NCBI RefSeq assembly: GCF_001905665.1
Contig: NZ_LIVX01000002.1
Span: 631,420-695,419, forward strand
Source of the DNA: Streptomyces sp. CB02261
GTDB taxonomy: Bacteria; Actinomycetota; Actinomycetes; Streptomycetales; Streptomycetaceae
Direction: 5' to 3'
DNA: 64,000 nucleotides
Part shown: positions 45,253 through 53,257 of the stretch, in pieces
Layout: the number at the start of each line of letters is the position of its first letter
Numbering within the stretch: position 1 is the first letter of the stretch
The notes under the pieces: generated by a model
Told to the model about the DNA's origin: nothing
Databases searched by the model: none
The model's input: the letters and a program-made list of their open reading frames with translations, nothing else
Position numbers and translations under genes: made by a program

Positions 45253-45618
45253 TCAGCCCTCCGGCATCTCCTCGACCTCGCGGACCTCCAGGCCGACCTT
45301 CCACTGCGGCGGGTGGACGGCGAGGAAGCGCTTCCCCCACTCGACGGCCTCGGCCATGTCCTTGCACTGGAGCATCGCGTAGCCGCCGACGACCTCCTTG
45401 GTCTCGGTGAACGGGCCGTCGGTGTACGACAGCTTCCCGTCCGACCAGGTGATCCGGGTGGCCTCGGCGGTCGGCCTCAGCCCGGCCGTGTCCACCATGG
45501 CGCCGGCCTTGGTGATCTCCTCGAAGAGCGCGCCCATGCGCTCCTCGAAGCCGGGGTCGGCGCTCTCCATGTCGATGGTGTTCTCCTCGATGCGGACGAG
45601 GGACAGGAAGCGGGGCAT
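45253..45618 (-). CDS. YCII-related (DGPF) protein
   Basis: A 121-residue single-domain protein of the YciI/DGPF superfamily, with the motif YTDGPFTETKEVVGGYAML. DGPF genes accompany ECF42 sigma factors and are their main regulatory targets; the molecular activity is unknown. ATG 45618 has GAGGAG six bases upstream. It is first in an operon with the sigma gene (40-base gap). Confidence 0.9.
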   Translation of the reverse strand: MPRFLSLVRIEENTIDMESADPGFEERMGALFEEITKAGAMVDTAGLRPTAEATRITWSDGKLSYTDGPFTETKEVVGGYAMLQCKDMAEAVEWGKRFLAVHPPQWKVGLEVREVEEMPEG

Positions 45619-45668
45619 GACGACTCCTCGGGGTGCGGTGGCGGGGTCGTTCCCCGCCTTCCACACAG

Positions 45669-45697
45669 TCGTCGAACGGGCCGGGCCCGCATCGACA
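45669..45697 (-). promoter_or_regulatory. ECF42-type promoter of the DGPF-sigma operon
   Basis: On the minus strand TGTCGA (45697-45692), 17 bases, CGACGA (45674-45669). This matches the TGTCGA...CGA(T/C)C motif reported for ECF42 targets, so the sigma factor probably activates its own operon. Confidence 0.75.
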
Positions 45698-45765
45698 CCG
45701 CGCCCGGAAAATCTTCGGAGCGCCCCTCCCGTCCTTCGGAGCGCCCCTCCCGGGCGTGGTCGCCC

Positions 45766-46635
45766 CTAGACGTAGTCCTCCAGGCGCGCCACGGTGAAGC
45801 CCTGCTCCTGGACGCGGCGCAGCATGGTGGCGGTCATCTCCGTCATCGTCCGGCCCTTGAGCTCGGAGGGGCCCCGGAAGTGGGCCAGGATGATGTCGCC
45901 GGGGTGGAGCTTCCGGTCGCCGCGCTGGTACTGCAGGTTCGTGATCTGCATGGACTCCCGCCACAGCACGATCGCGTCCACCCCGCACTCCCCCGCCGCC
46001 GCGCGCGTGGTCTCGTTCCAGTTGCCGTAGGGCGGGCGGAAGAGGCGCGGGGCCGTGCCGAACCGTTTCGTCAGGGCCGTCCGCTGACCGCAGATCTCGC
46101 GGCGCTGGGCGTCCTGGGAGAGGGTGGGCAGGTTCGGGTGGGTCAGGGTGTGGTTGGCGAGCCCGTGGCCCTGGGCGACGAGCGGCGCGAAGTACGCGTA
46201 GTCGCCGCGGATGGCCGAGTCGGTGAGGAACATCGTCACCGGGACCTTGAGGTCCTTCATCATCGTGACGAACCCGGGGTCCTTCTCCGCCCCGTCGTCG
46301 ATCGTGATGAAGACGATCTTCTCGGTGGTGGGAATGTCACTGATGACCGGGACCGGACCGCCGGGCGGCCGGACGACCGGCTTGGTCGCGGGCGGGGCCG
46401 GCGGCGGCGCGAAGGGCTTGAGCCCCCACTTCCGGTACGCGGCGGCCCGGCCCGGGGCCCCGGGGGCCTTGTCCCCGGCGCCACCCCCCGCGGAGGGAGC
46501 GCCCTCGCGTGCGGTCGGCGTCCTCGGGGGGTGCGCGGCGGGGTCCTCCGCCGCGCAGCCGGTCACCGACAGGGCGACGGCGGTGAGTGCCGCCCACAGC
46601 GCGATCTTCTTCTTCACGCGTTGTGGGATGCCCAC
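45766..46635 (-). CDS. polysaccharide deacetylase family lipoprotein (second copy)
   Basis: A 289-residue exported NodB-fold protein, paralogous to 41655-42575. The N-terminus VKKKIALWAALTAVALSVTGCA is a lipoprotein signal with Cys near residue 27. Motifs FITIDDGAEKD, NHTLTH and RPPYGNWNET are intact, with LHPGDIILAHFRG. Start GTG 46635 is uncertain; GTG 46617 fits the signal peptide better. It lies on the same strand, just upstream of the DGPF-sigma promoter. Confidence 0.88.
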   Translation of the reverse strand: MGIPQRVKKKIALWAALTAVALSVTGCAAEDPAAHPPRTPTAREGAPSAGGGAGDKAPGAPGRAAAYRKWGLKPFAPPPAPPATKPVVRPPGGPVPVISDIPTTEKIVFITIDDGAEKDPGFVTMMKDLKVPVTMFLTDSAIRGDYAYFAPLVAQGHGLANHTLTHPNLPTLSQDAQRREICGQRTALTKRFGTAPRLFRPPYGNWNETTRAAAGECGVDAIVLWRESMQITNLQYQRGDRKLHPGDIILAHFRGPSELKGRTMTEMTATMLRRVQEQGFTVARLEDYV

Positions 46636-46663
46636 CCCGGTCGAATGGTTGCCCGATGTTCGA

Positions 46664-46921
46664 CTATTCCACCGATTCGAAACGCCAGCGGTGGACCGGA
46701 CGGGCGATCAGCTCCGCGTCCGGCTCCGGCAGCTCGGGCAGCTCGGCGTCGAAGGCCGCCGCCTCCCACCAGGTGAGGACGAGGACCCGGTCCTGGGGGG
46801 CGCGGAGGATCTCCCGGCGCCGCGGCTCGTACGCGAGGACCTGGGCCCTGGCCCACTCCAGGAGCTCGGCGCCCCGGCCCTGGGCGGCCCGCGCCTCCCA
46901 CATGAGCGTCACGGTGGTCAC
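46664..46921 (-). CDS. small conserved protein in the tsaD operon
   Basis: An 85-residue protein, sequence beginning [23 protein letters not shown] and ending HRWRFESVE. It looks like a small alpha/beta domain of the dimeric-barrel type. GTG 46921 overlaps the tsaD stop in GTGA, so translation is coupled. No function recognised. Confidence 0.7.
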   Translation of the reverse strand: MTTVTLMWEARAAQGRGAELLEWARAQVLAYEPRRREILRAPQDRVLVLTWWEAAAFDAELPELPEPDAELIARPVHRWRFESVE

Positions 46922-48030
46922 GGGTACAGGTTCTCCTTGCTGACCTCGTGCACGTGATCGTGGTCATGGGCGTGGCCGTGGGACGCGCCGGGCACGTGCG
47001 GGTCCGTCACCGGGAGCGAGGAGTCCGCGGAGAGCTCCAGGTCGGAGGCGGGCCGGTTGCGGGCGACCATCTCCGAGCCGAGGGCGGCGACCATGGCGCC
47101 GTTGTCCGTGCACAGGCCCGGCCGCGGCACCCGCAGCCGGATGCCGGCCCGCTCGCAGCGCTCCTCGGCGAGGGCCCGGAGGCGGGAGTTGGCGGCGACG
47201 CCGCCACCGATCATCAGGTGGTCGACGCCCTCGTCCTTGCAGGCCCGGACGGCCTTGCGGGTGAGCACGTCGACGACGGCCTCCTGGAAGGACGCGGCCA
47301 CGTCCCGTACCGGCACGTCCTCGCCGGCCGCGCGCTTGGCCTCGATCCAGCGGGCCACGGCGGTCTTGAGGCCGGAGAAGGAGAAGTCGTACGCGGGGTC
47401 CCGCGAGCCGCTCAGGCCGCGCGGGAACGCGATGGCGGCCGGGTCGCCCTCCCTGGCGAGCCGGTCGATGACCGGTCCGCCGGGGAAGCCCAGGTCGAGG
47501 ACGCGGGCGATCTTGTCGAAGGCCTCGCCGGCCGCGTCGTCGATGGTGGCGCCCAGGGGGCGCACGTCGGAGGTGATGTCGGCGGAGAGCAGCAGCGAGG
47601 AGTGGCCGCCGGAGACGAGGAGGGCCATCGTCGGTTCGGGCAGCTTGCCGTGTTCCAGCTGGTCGACGCAGATGTGCGAGGCGAGGTGGTTGACGCCGTA
47701 GAGCGGCTTGCCGAGGGCGTACGCGTAGGCCTTGGCGGCCGAGACGCCGACGAGCAGCGCGCCCGCGAGGCCGGGGCCCGCGGTGACGGCGATGCCGTCG
47801 AGGTCCTTCGCGGAGATCCCGGCCGTCTTCAGGGCGCGCTCGATCGTCGGGACCATGGCCTCCAGATGGGCGCGGGAGGCGATCTCGGGCACGACGCCGC
47901 CGAAGCGGGCGTGGGTGTCGACGCTGGACGCGACGGCGTCGGCGAGGAGCGTGGTCCCGTGGACGATGCCGACGCCGGTCTCGTCACAGGAGGTCTCGAT
48001 GCCGAGTACGAGGGGTTCGTCAGCAGCCAT
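46918..48030 (-). CDS. tsaD: tRNA N6-adenosine threonylcarbamoyltransferase
   Basis: A 370-residue enzyme attaching threonylcarbamoyl to A37 of ANN-decoding tRNAs (t6A), with TsaB and TsaE. It shows [14 protein letters not shown], the metal-binding [12 protein letters not shown] (two His) and [19 protein letters not shown] and CTDNGAMVA. Unusually the C-terminus has a His/Asp-rich tail, [13 protein letters not shown]. The gene lies 31 bases after rimI and overlaps the next small gene. Confidence 0.96.
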   Translation of the reverse strand: MAADEPLVLGIETSCDETGVGIVHGTTLLADAVASSVDTHARFGGVVPEIASRAHLEAMVPTIERALKTAGISAKDLDGIAVTAGPGLAGALLVGVSAAKAYAYALGKPLYGVNHLASHICVDQLEHGKLPEPTMALLVSGGHSSLLLSADITSDVRPLGATIDDAAGEAFDKIARVLDLGFPGGPVIDRLAREGDPAAIAFPRGLSGSRDPAYDFSFSGLKTAVARWIEAKRAAGEDVPVRDVAASFQEAVVDVLTRKAVRACKDEGVDHLMIGGGVAANSRLRALAEERCERAGIRLRVPRPGLCTDNGAMVAALGSEMVARNRPASDLELSADSSLPVTDPHVPGASHGHAHDHDHVHEVSKENLYP

Positions 48031-48061
48031 CAGTCATTCCAGCCATGGGTCGGTACGGACA

Positions 48062-48550
48062 TCAGATCTCGGTCTCGGTTCCTTGGACGGTCAGTCGCAT
48101 CACGAGCGCGTCGATGTTCCCGGGCTGGTAGTAGCCGCGCCGGAAACCGATGGGCTCGAAGCCGAAGCGCTCGTAGAGCTTCTGGGCCCGGGTGTTGTCC
48201 ACGCGCACTTCGAGGAGGACCTCGTCGCACTCGAAGGCGGTGGCTTCCCTGAGGAGGTCGGTGAGGAGCCGCGCGCCGAGGCCGGTGCCCCACTGGTCGC
48301 GGGCGACGGCGATGGTCTGCACGTCACCGAGTCCGCCGGCCGCGGCGAGCCCGGCGTAGCCGACGATCCGTCCCTCACCGTCCTCCGCGACGACGTAGTG
48401 GCGGGTGGCCCGCGGTCCGCGCGCGTGCGCGAGTTCCGACCAGAACATCCCGGCCGACCAGGCGTCCTCGGGGAACAGCTCGTCCTCCAGGGCGAGCACC
48501 GGCGGGATGTCCCACCAGCGCATCTCGCGCAGTTCCACGGCGCCGGTCAC
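48062..48550 (-). CDS. rimI: ribosomal-protein-alanine N-acetyltransferase
   Basis: A 162-residue GNAT acetyltransferase. The acetyl-CoA motif reads VARDQWGTGLGARLLTDLL, and the C-terminal YERFGFEPIGFRRGYYQP is typical of RimI, which acetylates the N-terminus of ribosomal protein S18. GTG 48550 overlaps the tsaB stop (GTGA). The tsaB-rimI-tsaD order is conserved in actinobacteria. Confidence 0.93.
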   Translation of the reverse strand: MTGAVELREMRWWDIPPVLALEDELFPEDAWSAGMFWSELAHARGPRATRHYVVAEDGEGRIVGYAGLAAAGGLGDVQTIAVARDQWGTGLGARLLTDLLREATAFECDEVLLEVRVDNTRAQKLYERFGFEPIGFRRGYYQPGNIDALVMRLTVQGTETEI

Positions 48551-49203
48551 TTCGGAGTGACCACCTTGTAGTTCTTCGGCACCTGCGCGTCGGGGCGGCG
48601 CAGGTACATCGGCAGCGGGTCGAGGAATCCCTCCCCGCCGGCCGCCAGCCGCTCCGCCGCGAGCCCGGCCAGCGCCGCCGCCGACTGGTGCCCGGGGTCG
48701 CGGGCGTCGGGGAAGGCGTCGGGGTAGAGGCGGGCTCCGGCGCCGACGACGGGGAGGCCGGCGAGGCGCTCGGCGATGTCGGCGGGCCGGTCGACGGCCG
48801 CGTCGCCCACCCGCGTGCGGGAGTCGTCGTAGCGCGCCCAGTAGACCTCCTTGCGGCGTGCGTCCGTGGCGACGGCGAAGGGCTCGTCGATCCCGGAGGC
48901 GTACGCGAGGCCGTCGAGGGTGCACAGTCCGTGGACCGGCACCGCGAGGGCGGAGGAGAAGGCGGCGGCCGTGACGAGTCCGACGCGCAGGCCCGTGTAG
49001 GGGCCGGGGCCGACACCGACGACGAGGCCGGTGACCGCGTCGAGCGTCAGCCCGGCCTCCTTGAGGACCCGGTCGACGGCGGGCAGCAGCAGCTCCCCGT
49101 GGCGGCGGGCGTCGACCTGGCTCGACGAGGCGACGACGGCCTCGCCGTCGTGGAGGGCGACGGTGACGGCGGGGGTGGCGGTATCCATGGCGAGCAACAG
49201 CAC
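48547..49203 (-). CDS. tsaB: tRNA threonylcarbamoyladenosine biosynthesis protein TsaB
   Basis: A 218-residue ASKHA-fold partner of TsaD. It starts LLLAMDTATPAVTVALHDG and has VVGVGPGPYTGLRVGLVTA, the family signature. It lacks catalytic residues and acts as a scaffold in the t6A complex. GTG 49203 is preceded by TAGGCT with a six-base gap, pointing to a leaderless mRNA. Confidence 0.94.
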   Translation of the reverse strand: MLLLAMDTATPAVTVALHDGEAVVASSSQVDARRHGELLLPAVDRVLKEAGLTLDAVTGLVVGVGPGPYTGLRVGLVTAAAFSSALAVPVHGLCTLDGLAYASGIDEPFAVATDARRKEVYWARYDDSRTRVGDAAVDRPADIAERLAGLPVVGAGARLYPDAFPDARDPGHQSAAALAGLAAERLAAGGEGFLDPLPMYLRRPDAQVPKNYKVVTPK

Positions 49204-49209
49204 GCGAAC

Positions 49210-49215
49210 AGCCTA
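49210..49215 (-). promoter_or_regulatory. -10-like TAGGCT, leaderless start of tsaB
   Basis: TAGGCT, six bases, GTG 49203 on the minus strand. It would drive the tsaB-rimI-tsaD group. Confidence 0.55.
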
Positions 49216-49299
49216 CGGCTCCCGGGCCCGGTGCCCGGCCCCCCGCTCGCCCGGCTGCTACCGTCACCCTTCGATACGTTCGTACGAGAGGTGGGCACG

Positions 49300-49866
49300 G
49301 TGGCACGGAGCAGCTCGGGATTCGTGGCCGGGCTCACGGCGGCGGCCGTCGCCGCGGTCTGCTTCCTCGCGTACCAGGCGTCGGCGAACGTGCCCGCCGA
49401 TCTGGCGCAGAAGCCGCGGACGCCGACCACCTCCGTCCCGTCGATCTCGCCGAGCGGCGGCCCGAAGCAGCCGGCCGCCGACCCCCTCGCCGTCCCGGCG
49501 AACTCGGGCAGCGGTGAGCGGGTCGTGTACGCGCTCGCCGACCGTCGGGTGTGGCTGGTCGACGCGAAGAACAAGGCGACCCGCACGTTCACGGTGATGC
49601 CGAGCACGGTGCATCCGGCGCCCGGGGCCTACCAGGTGACGTCCCGCTCGGGCTCTGTCCGCGGCTCCGACGGGGTGCAGATCGAGCACGTGGTGCGGTT
49701 CGCGACGGCCCAGGACGTGGCGATCGGCTTCAGCGCGGCCGTCGACGGCTCGACGCCGGCTCCGGACCCGACGAGGAAGACGGGCGGCATCCGCATGAAG
49801 CGGGCCGACGGGGACGCGCTGTGGATGTTCGCGGTGATCGGCGCGAAGGTCGTCGTCGTCGCCTGA
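49300..49866 (+). CDS. secreted protein with L,D-transpeptidase-like fold, catalytic motif absent
   Basis: A 188-residue protein with an N-terminal signal or anchor helix (FVAGLTAAAVAAVCFLAYQA), a Pro/Ser linker and a domain from residue 70 (RVVYALADRRVWLVDAKNKATRTFTVMPSTVHPAPGAYQV) that resembles the start of a YkuD L,D-transpeptidase. The HG...SHGC(I/V)R active-site motif is missing, so transpeptidation is unlikely. GTG 49300 has GAGAGG seven bases upstream; GTG 49291 is possible. Divergent from tsaB. Confidence 0.65.
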   Translation: MARSSSGFVAGLTAAAVAAVCFLAYQASANVPADLAQKPRTPTTSVPSISPSGGPKQPAADPLAVPANSGSGERVVYALADRRVWLVDAKNKATRTFTVMPSTVHPAPGAYQVTSRSGSVRGSDGVQIEHVVRFATAQDVAIGFSAAVDGSTPAPDPTRKTGGIRMKRADGDALWMFAVIGAKVVVVA

Positions 49867-49906
49867 GCCGAGCCGTGCGGCCGCGTTTCCGGGCCGCTCC
49901 GGTGTC

Positions 49907-50086
49907 CTACGCGGCCTCGTCCCGGACGTCCCGTGTCTCCGCGGGCGTCTCCCGCCCGTCCCCCGCGGCCTGCTCCGGCCGGTTCCGGGGTGGTGTCGAG
50001 AGGGTGCGGGCGGCCGCGCAGGACGCCAGCAGGTCACTCATCGAGACGTGGTCCCCGGTGTGTTCCGCGCGCTCGGGCGTCGCCAT
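49907..50086 (-). CDS. 59-residue protein behind an iron box
   Basis: A short hydrophilic protein beginning MATPERAEHTGDHVSMSDLL with one Cys (ASCAAART) and a Pro/Glu/Arg-rich tail; no known domain. ATG 50086 has GGGAGG five bases upstream. Immediately upstream is a perfect 18-base iron-box palindrome, so the gene is probably repressed by the DmdR/DtxR-type regulator when iron is plentiful. It sits alone between tsaE and a secreted protein. An iron-sparing or iron-handling role is inference from control only. Confidence 0.6.
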   Translation of the reverse strand: MATPERAEHTGDHVSMSDLLASCAAARTLSTPPRNRPEQAAGDGRETPAETRDVRDEAA

Positions 50087-50097
50087 GCATGCCTCCC

Positions 50098-50118
50098 GTA
50101 GGTTAGGTACACCTAACC
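50098..50118. promoter_or_regulatory. iron box (DmdR1/DtxR-type operator)
   Basis: GGTTAGGTACACCTAACC (50101-50118) is a perfect palindrome, and the 19 bases from 50098 match TTAGGTTAGGCTCACCTAA at 16 positions. It ends 11 bases before the small gene's ATG and includes TAACCT, a possible -10 on the minus strand. Confidence 0.85.
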
Positions 50119-50165
50119 AGCTCATGCCTCCATGTCACCACGGCATGTGGGAACGACGCAACACC

Positions 50166-50184
50166 TTCCCGACACGTTGTCGGA
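50166..50184. terminator. weak hairpin downstream of tsaE
   Basis: TTCC-c-GACA and TGTC-GGAA pair around CGT with one bulged base. No T-tract; a minor terminator candidate. Confidence 0.3.
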
Positions 50185-50210
50185 ATCTACGTACCCGTCA
50201 CACGGATCGC

Positions 50211-50711
50211 TCAGAGCACGCCCAGGTCCTCGTCGGCCCAGCGCGAGCCGATCCCGCGCAGCACGACCGTCCGCCGGTCGTCGTCGGTGTCGCCGGTCAC
50301 CCGGTGGATGAGGAGGTGCAGCCGGTCGTCGGTCAGCTCCTCGACCTTGCCGTCACCCCATTCGACGACGATCACCGACTCGGGCAGGGAGACGTCCAGA
50401 TCGAGGTCCTCCATCTCGTCCAGACCGCCGCCGAGGCGGTACGCGTCCACGTGCACCAGGGCCGGGCCGCCGACCAGGGACGGATGGACGCGGGCGATGA
50501 CGAACGTCGGGGAGGTGACCGCGCCGCGCACCCCGAGCCCCTCCCCGAGGCCCCGGGTCAGGGTGGTCTTCCCGGCACCGAGTTCGCCGGTGAGCATGAC
50601 GAGGTCGCCGGGGCGGAGGATCTTCGCGAGGCGGCGGCCGAGCTCCTGCATCTGCTGGGGGGAGTCGACGGACAGGGTGGCGCCGGAGACGGGCGGGTGC
50701 GCTGCTTCCAT
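50211..50711 (-). CDS. tsaE: tRNA threonylcarbamoyladenosine biosynthesis ATPase TsaE
   Basis: A 166-residue P-loop ATPase that supports the TsaB-TsaD complex. The Walker A reads GELGAGKTTLTRGLGEGL, TSPTFVI is the family switch region and VHVDAYRLGG precedes the EWGD motif. ATG 50711 has TAAATT seven bases upstream (leaderless geometry); ATG 50720 would add three residues. It follows the hydrolase gene with the hydrolase stop inside the putative -10. Confidence 0.93.
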   Translation of the reverse strand: MEAAHPPVSGATLSVDSPQQMQELGRRLAKILRPGDLVMLTGELGAGKTTLTRGLGEGLGVRGAVTSPTFVIARVHPSLVGGPALVHVDAYRLGGGLDEMEDLDLDVSLPESVIVVEWGDGKVEELTDDRLHLLIHRVTGDTDDDRRTVVLRGIGSRWADEDLGVL

Positions 50712-50718
50712 GCCCGCC

Positions 50719-50724
50719 AATTTA
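50719..50724 (-). promoter_or_regulatory. -10-like TAAATT, leaderless start of tsaE
   Basis: TAAATT, seven bases, ATG 50711 on the minus strand; its TAA is also the hydrolase stop codon. Confidence 0.45.
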
Positions 50725-51912
50725 TCCGTTGCCGGGGTCCGGCTTCGCCGTGCCGGTCGTCGCCGCGGTGTCCGGGACGGCGCCCGCCCGTACGAGGAGG
50801 TCGGCGAGGCGGTCGGTGACCGCCTCCGGGTGCTCCAGCATCACCAGATGGCCGCCGTCGGGCACGATGACGAGTTCCGCGTCCGGGAGCAGATCCGCGA
50901 TGGCCTCGGTGTGGGAGCTGGGCGTCACCAGGTCGTTGTCCCCGGCGAGCGCGAGCACCGGCACCTGGCCGAACACGGGCAGGGCGGCGGCCTTGTCGTG
51001 CTCGGCGAAGGCCGGGTAGAAGGCGGCGACCACGTCGATCGGGGTCGACTCGATCATCCGCTCCGCGAAGCGGGCGACCGCCGGGTCCACGTCCCTCGAC
51101 GCGAACGAGTACTTCTTGATCAGCCCGGCGAACAGGTCCGCGGTCGCCCTGCGGCCCCGCTCGACAAGCTCCGCCTGGGCGCCGAGCGCCCGCAGCACCC
51201 CCGGCAGGACCCGCCGGACGGCGTTGACGCCGGCGATCGGCAGCCCGTACGACACCTCCGCCAGCTTCCCGGCCGAGGTGCCGACGAAGGCGGCGCCGAC
51301 GACCCGGTCCCGGACGAACTCCGGGTACCGGTCGGCGAGCGCCATGACCGTCATGCCGCCCATCGAGTGCCCGACGAGGACGAGCGGCCCCTCGGGCGCG
51401 GCGGCGTCGAGGACGGCCTTGAGGTCGCGGCCCAGCTGGTCGATGGAGACGGGCACCGCGCCCGCGCCGCCCTGGGAGACGCCGAGGCCGGAGCGGCCGT
51501 GACTGCGCTGGTCCCAGTAGACGGCACGGACGAGGCCGCGCAGCGCCGCCCGCTGGAAGTGCCAGGAGTCCTGATTGAGGCAGTAGCCGTGGCTGAAGAC
51601 GACGGTGACGGGAGCGGGCTCCTTGCGTCCGAAGAGCCTGCGGCGGCGGGCCGGCGGGGTGTCCGCCTCGACCTCGTCCACCTCGTAGTACAGGACGGTC
51701 GCGTCGTCGGCGAGGGCCCGGCCCGGGGTCCCGCGCAGCCCGCCGTACGGGCCGGCGGCGTCCAGGGCGAGGCGCGCCTTCTGGCGTACGGAGCGGCCGA
51801 CGGTGAGCCGCTCGACGGCGACCCCGGCGGCCGCGCCGGCGGCCAGGACGCCTATCGCGGCACCGGCGAACCCCGCCCGCCGCCAGCTGCTGGTACCGGT
51901 CGCCTCGCCCAC
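50722..51912 (-). CDS. alpha/beta hydrolase
   Basis: A 396-residue hydrolase with an N-terminal membrane anchor (AGFAGAAIGVLAAGAAAGVAV). The oxyanion region is VVFSHGYCLNQDSWHFQR, the nucleophile elbow VGHSMGGMTVMAL carries Ser, and the acid and base are in LALAGDNDLVTPSSH and PDGGHLVMLEHPE. Substrate unknown. It sits 9 bases after alr on the same strand, between wall synthesis and t6A genes. Confidence 0.88.
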   Translation of the reverse strand: MGEATGTSSWRRAGFAGAAIGVLAAGAAAGVAVERLTVGRSVRQKARLALDAAGPYGGLRGTPGRALADDATVLYYEVDEVEADTPPARRRRLFGRKEPAPVTVVFSHGYCLNQDSWHFQRAALRGLVRAVYWDQRSHGRSGLGVSQGGAGAVPVSIDQLGRDLKAVLDAAAPEGPLVLVGHSMGGMTVMALADRYPEFVRDRVVGAAFVGTSAGKLAEVSYGLPIAGVNAVRRVLPGVLRALGAQAELVERGRRATADLFAGLIKKYSFASRDVDPAVARFAERMIESTPIDVVAAFYPAFAEHDKAAALPVFGQVPVLALAGDNDLVTPSSHTEAIADLLPDAELVIVPDGGHLVMLEHPEAVTDRLADLLVRAGAVPDTAATTGTAKPDPGNG

Positions 51913-51921
51913 GTCGGCCCC

Positions 51922-53070
51922 CTACTCGCCCAGGTACACGCGCGGGACGCGCGCGCCGATCCGGGTGACGATCTCGTACGCGATGGTGTCGGCGGCCACC
52001 GCCCAGTCCTCGGCGGTCGGCTCGCCTCCGTCACCGGAGCCGAAGAGGACGGCCTCGGTGCCCGCCTCGGGCTCGTCCCCGCCGAGGTCGACGACGAACT
52101 GGTCCATGGCGACCCGTCCGGCGATCGTGCGGACCGTGCCGCCGACGAGGACGGGGCCGCGGCCGGAGGCGTGCCGGGGGACGCCGTCGGCGTAGCCGAG
52201 CGGCACCAGGCCGAGGGTCGTCTCCGCCTCGGTGACGTAGTGGTGGCCGTAGCTGACGCCGTGGCCCGCGGGGACCCGCTTGACGAGCGCGACGCTGCCC
52301 TTGAGGGACATGACGGGCTTCAGTCCGAGTTCGGCGGAGGTGCCGAGTTCGGGGCTGGGCGAGATGCCGTACATCGCGATGCCGGGCCGGACCAGGTCGA
52401 AGTGGGCCTCGGGCAGGGTGAGGGTGGCGGGCGAGTTGGCGATGTGCCGGACCTCCGGCCTCACACCGGCCCGCTCGGCGTGGTCGAGCATGGAGCGGAA
52501 GACGTCGAGCTGGGCGGCGATCGAGGGGTGGTGGGGCTCGTCGGCGCACGCGAGGTGCGACCACAGACCGGTGACCTTGACCAGGCCGTCGGCCTCCGCC
52601 TTCAGCGCCGCCTCCACCAGCTCGGGCCAGTCGGCGGGCTGGCAGCCGTTGCGGCCGAGCCCGGTGTCCGCCTTCAGCTGCACCCGCGCGGTGCCGCCGG
52701 TACGGCGCGCCGCCTCCCGCACCTCCGCCAACGCCCACATGCCGCTCACGGACATGTCCAGACCGGCTTCGATGCCCTGGTCCCAGGGATCGCCCGGGGT
52801 CCACAGCCAGCACATGACCGGAACGTCGGTGATCCCGGCGGCGCGCAGGGCGAGCGCCTCGTGCGGGGTGGCCGTACCGAGCCAGTCCGCGCCCGCGTCC
52901 AGGGCGGCGCGGGCACAGCGCACCGCGCCGTGTCCGTACGCGTCGGCCTTGACCACGGCCATGACGCGGACGTGGGGGGCGACACGGGCGCGCAGCGTGC
53001 GGACGTTCGCACGCAGCGCACCGAGGTCGATCTCGGCGCGGGCTCTGCGGGGCGGCGGTGTCTCAGTCAT
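51922..53070 (-). CDS. alr: alanine racemase
   Basis: A 382-residue PLP enzyme making D-alanine for peptidoglycan. The PLP lysine is in VMAVVKADAYGHG (Lys41), the partner Tyr in GVSYGHHY, and RPGIAMYG and VPLGYADG are family signatures. ATG 53070 is followed by TETPPPRRARAEIDLGALR, the normal N-terminus; GAGACT lies seven bases upstream. It is last but for the hydrolase in a run of minus-strand genes from glmS. Confidence 0.95.
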   Translation of the reverse strand: MTETPPPRRARAEIDLGALRANVRTLRARVAPHVRVMAVVKADAYGHGAVRCARAALDAGADWLGTATPHEALALRAAGITDVPVMCWLWTPGDPWDQGIEAGLDMSVSGMWALAEVREAARRTGGTARVQLKADTGLGRNGCQPADWPELVEAALKAEADGLVKVTGLWSHLACADEPHHPSIAAQLDVFRSMLDHAERAGVRPEVRHIANSPATLTLPEAHFDLVRPGIAMYGISPSPELGTSAELGLKPVMSLKGSVALVKRVPAGHGVSYGHHYVTEAETTLGLVPLGYADGVPRHASGRGPVLVGGTVRTIAGRVAMDQFVVDLGGDEPEAGTEAVLFGSGDGGEPTAEDWAVAADTIAYEIVTRIGARVPRVYLGE

Positions 53071-53174
53071 CGCGCCCAGTCTCTCAGGTGTCAGCTCCCG
53101 GGCCGCTTCCCCCACATGTAGACCCGGTCACGGTCGCGCGGGACGTCCCGGAGTCCCCGGGAGCGGCGGAGGCC

Positions 53175-53243
53175 GGGAGGCCGGTGCGGCGGTGGCCTGG
53201 AGGCCCGCGCGGCGGCGGCCGGGAGGCCCGTGCGGCGGTGGCC
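53175..53243. repeat. three 23-base tandem repeats between nnr and alr
   Basis: GGGAGGCCGGTGCGGCGGTGG-type units of 23 bases occur at 53175-53197, 53198-53220 and 53221-53243, with two to four differences. They lie between the end of the NAD(P)HX repair gene and the alr start. No coding function. Confidence 0.85.
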
Positions 53244-53257
53244 CAGACGCCCGTCCC

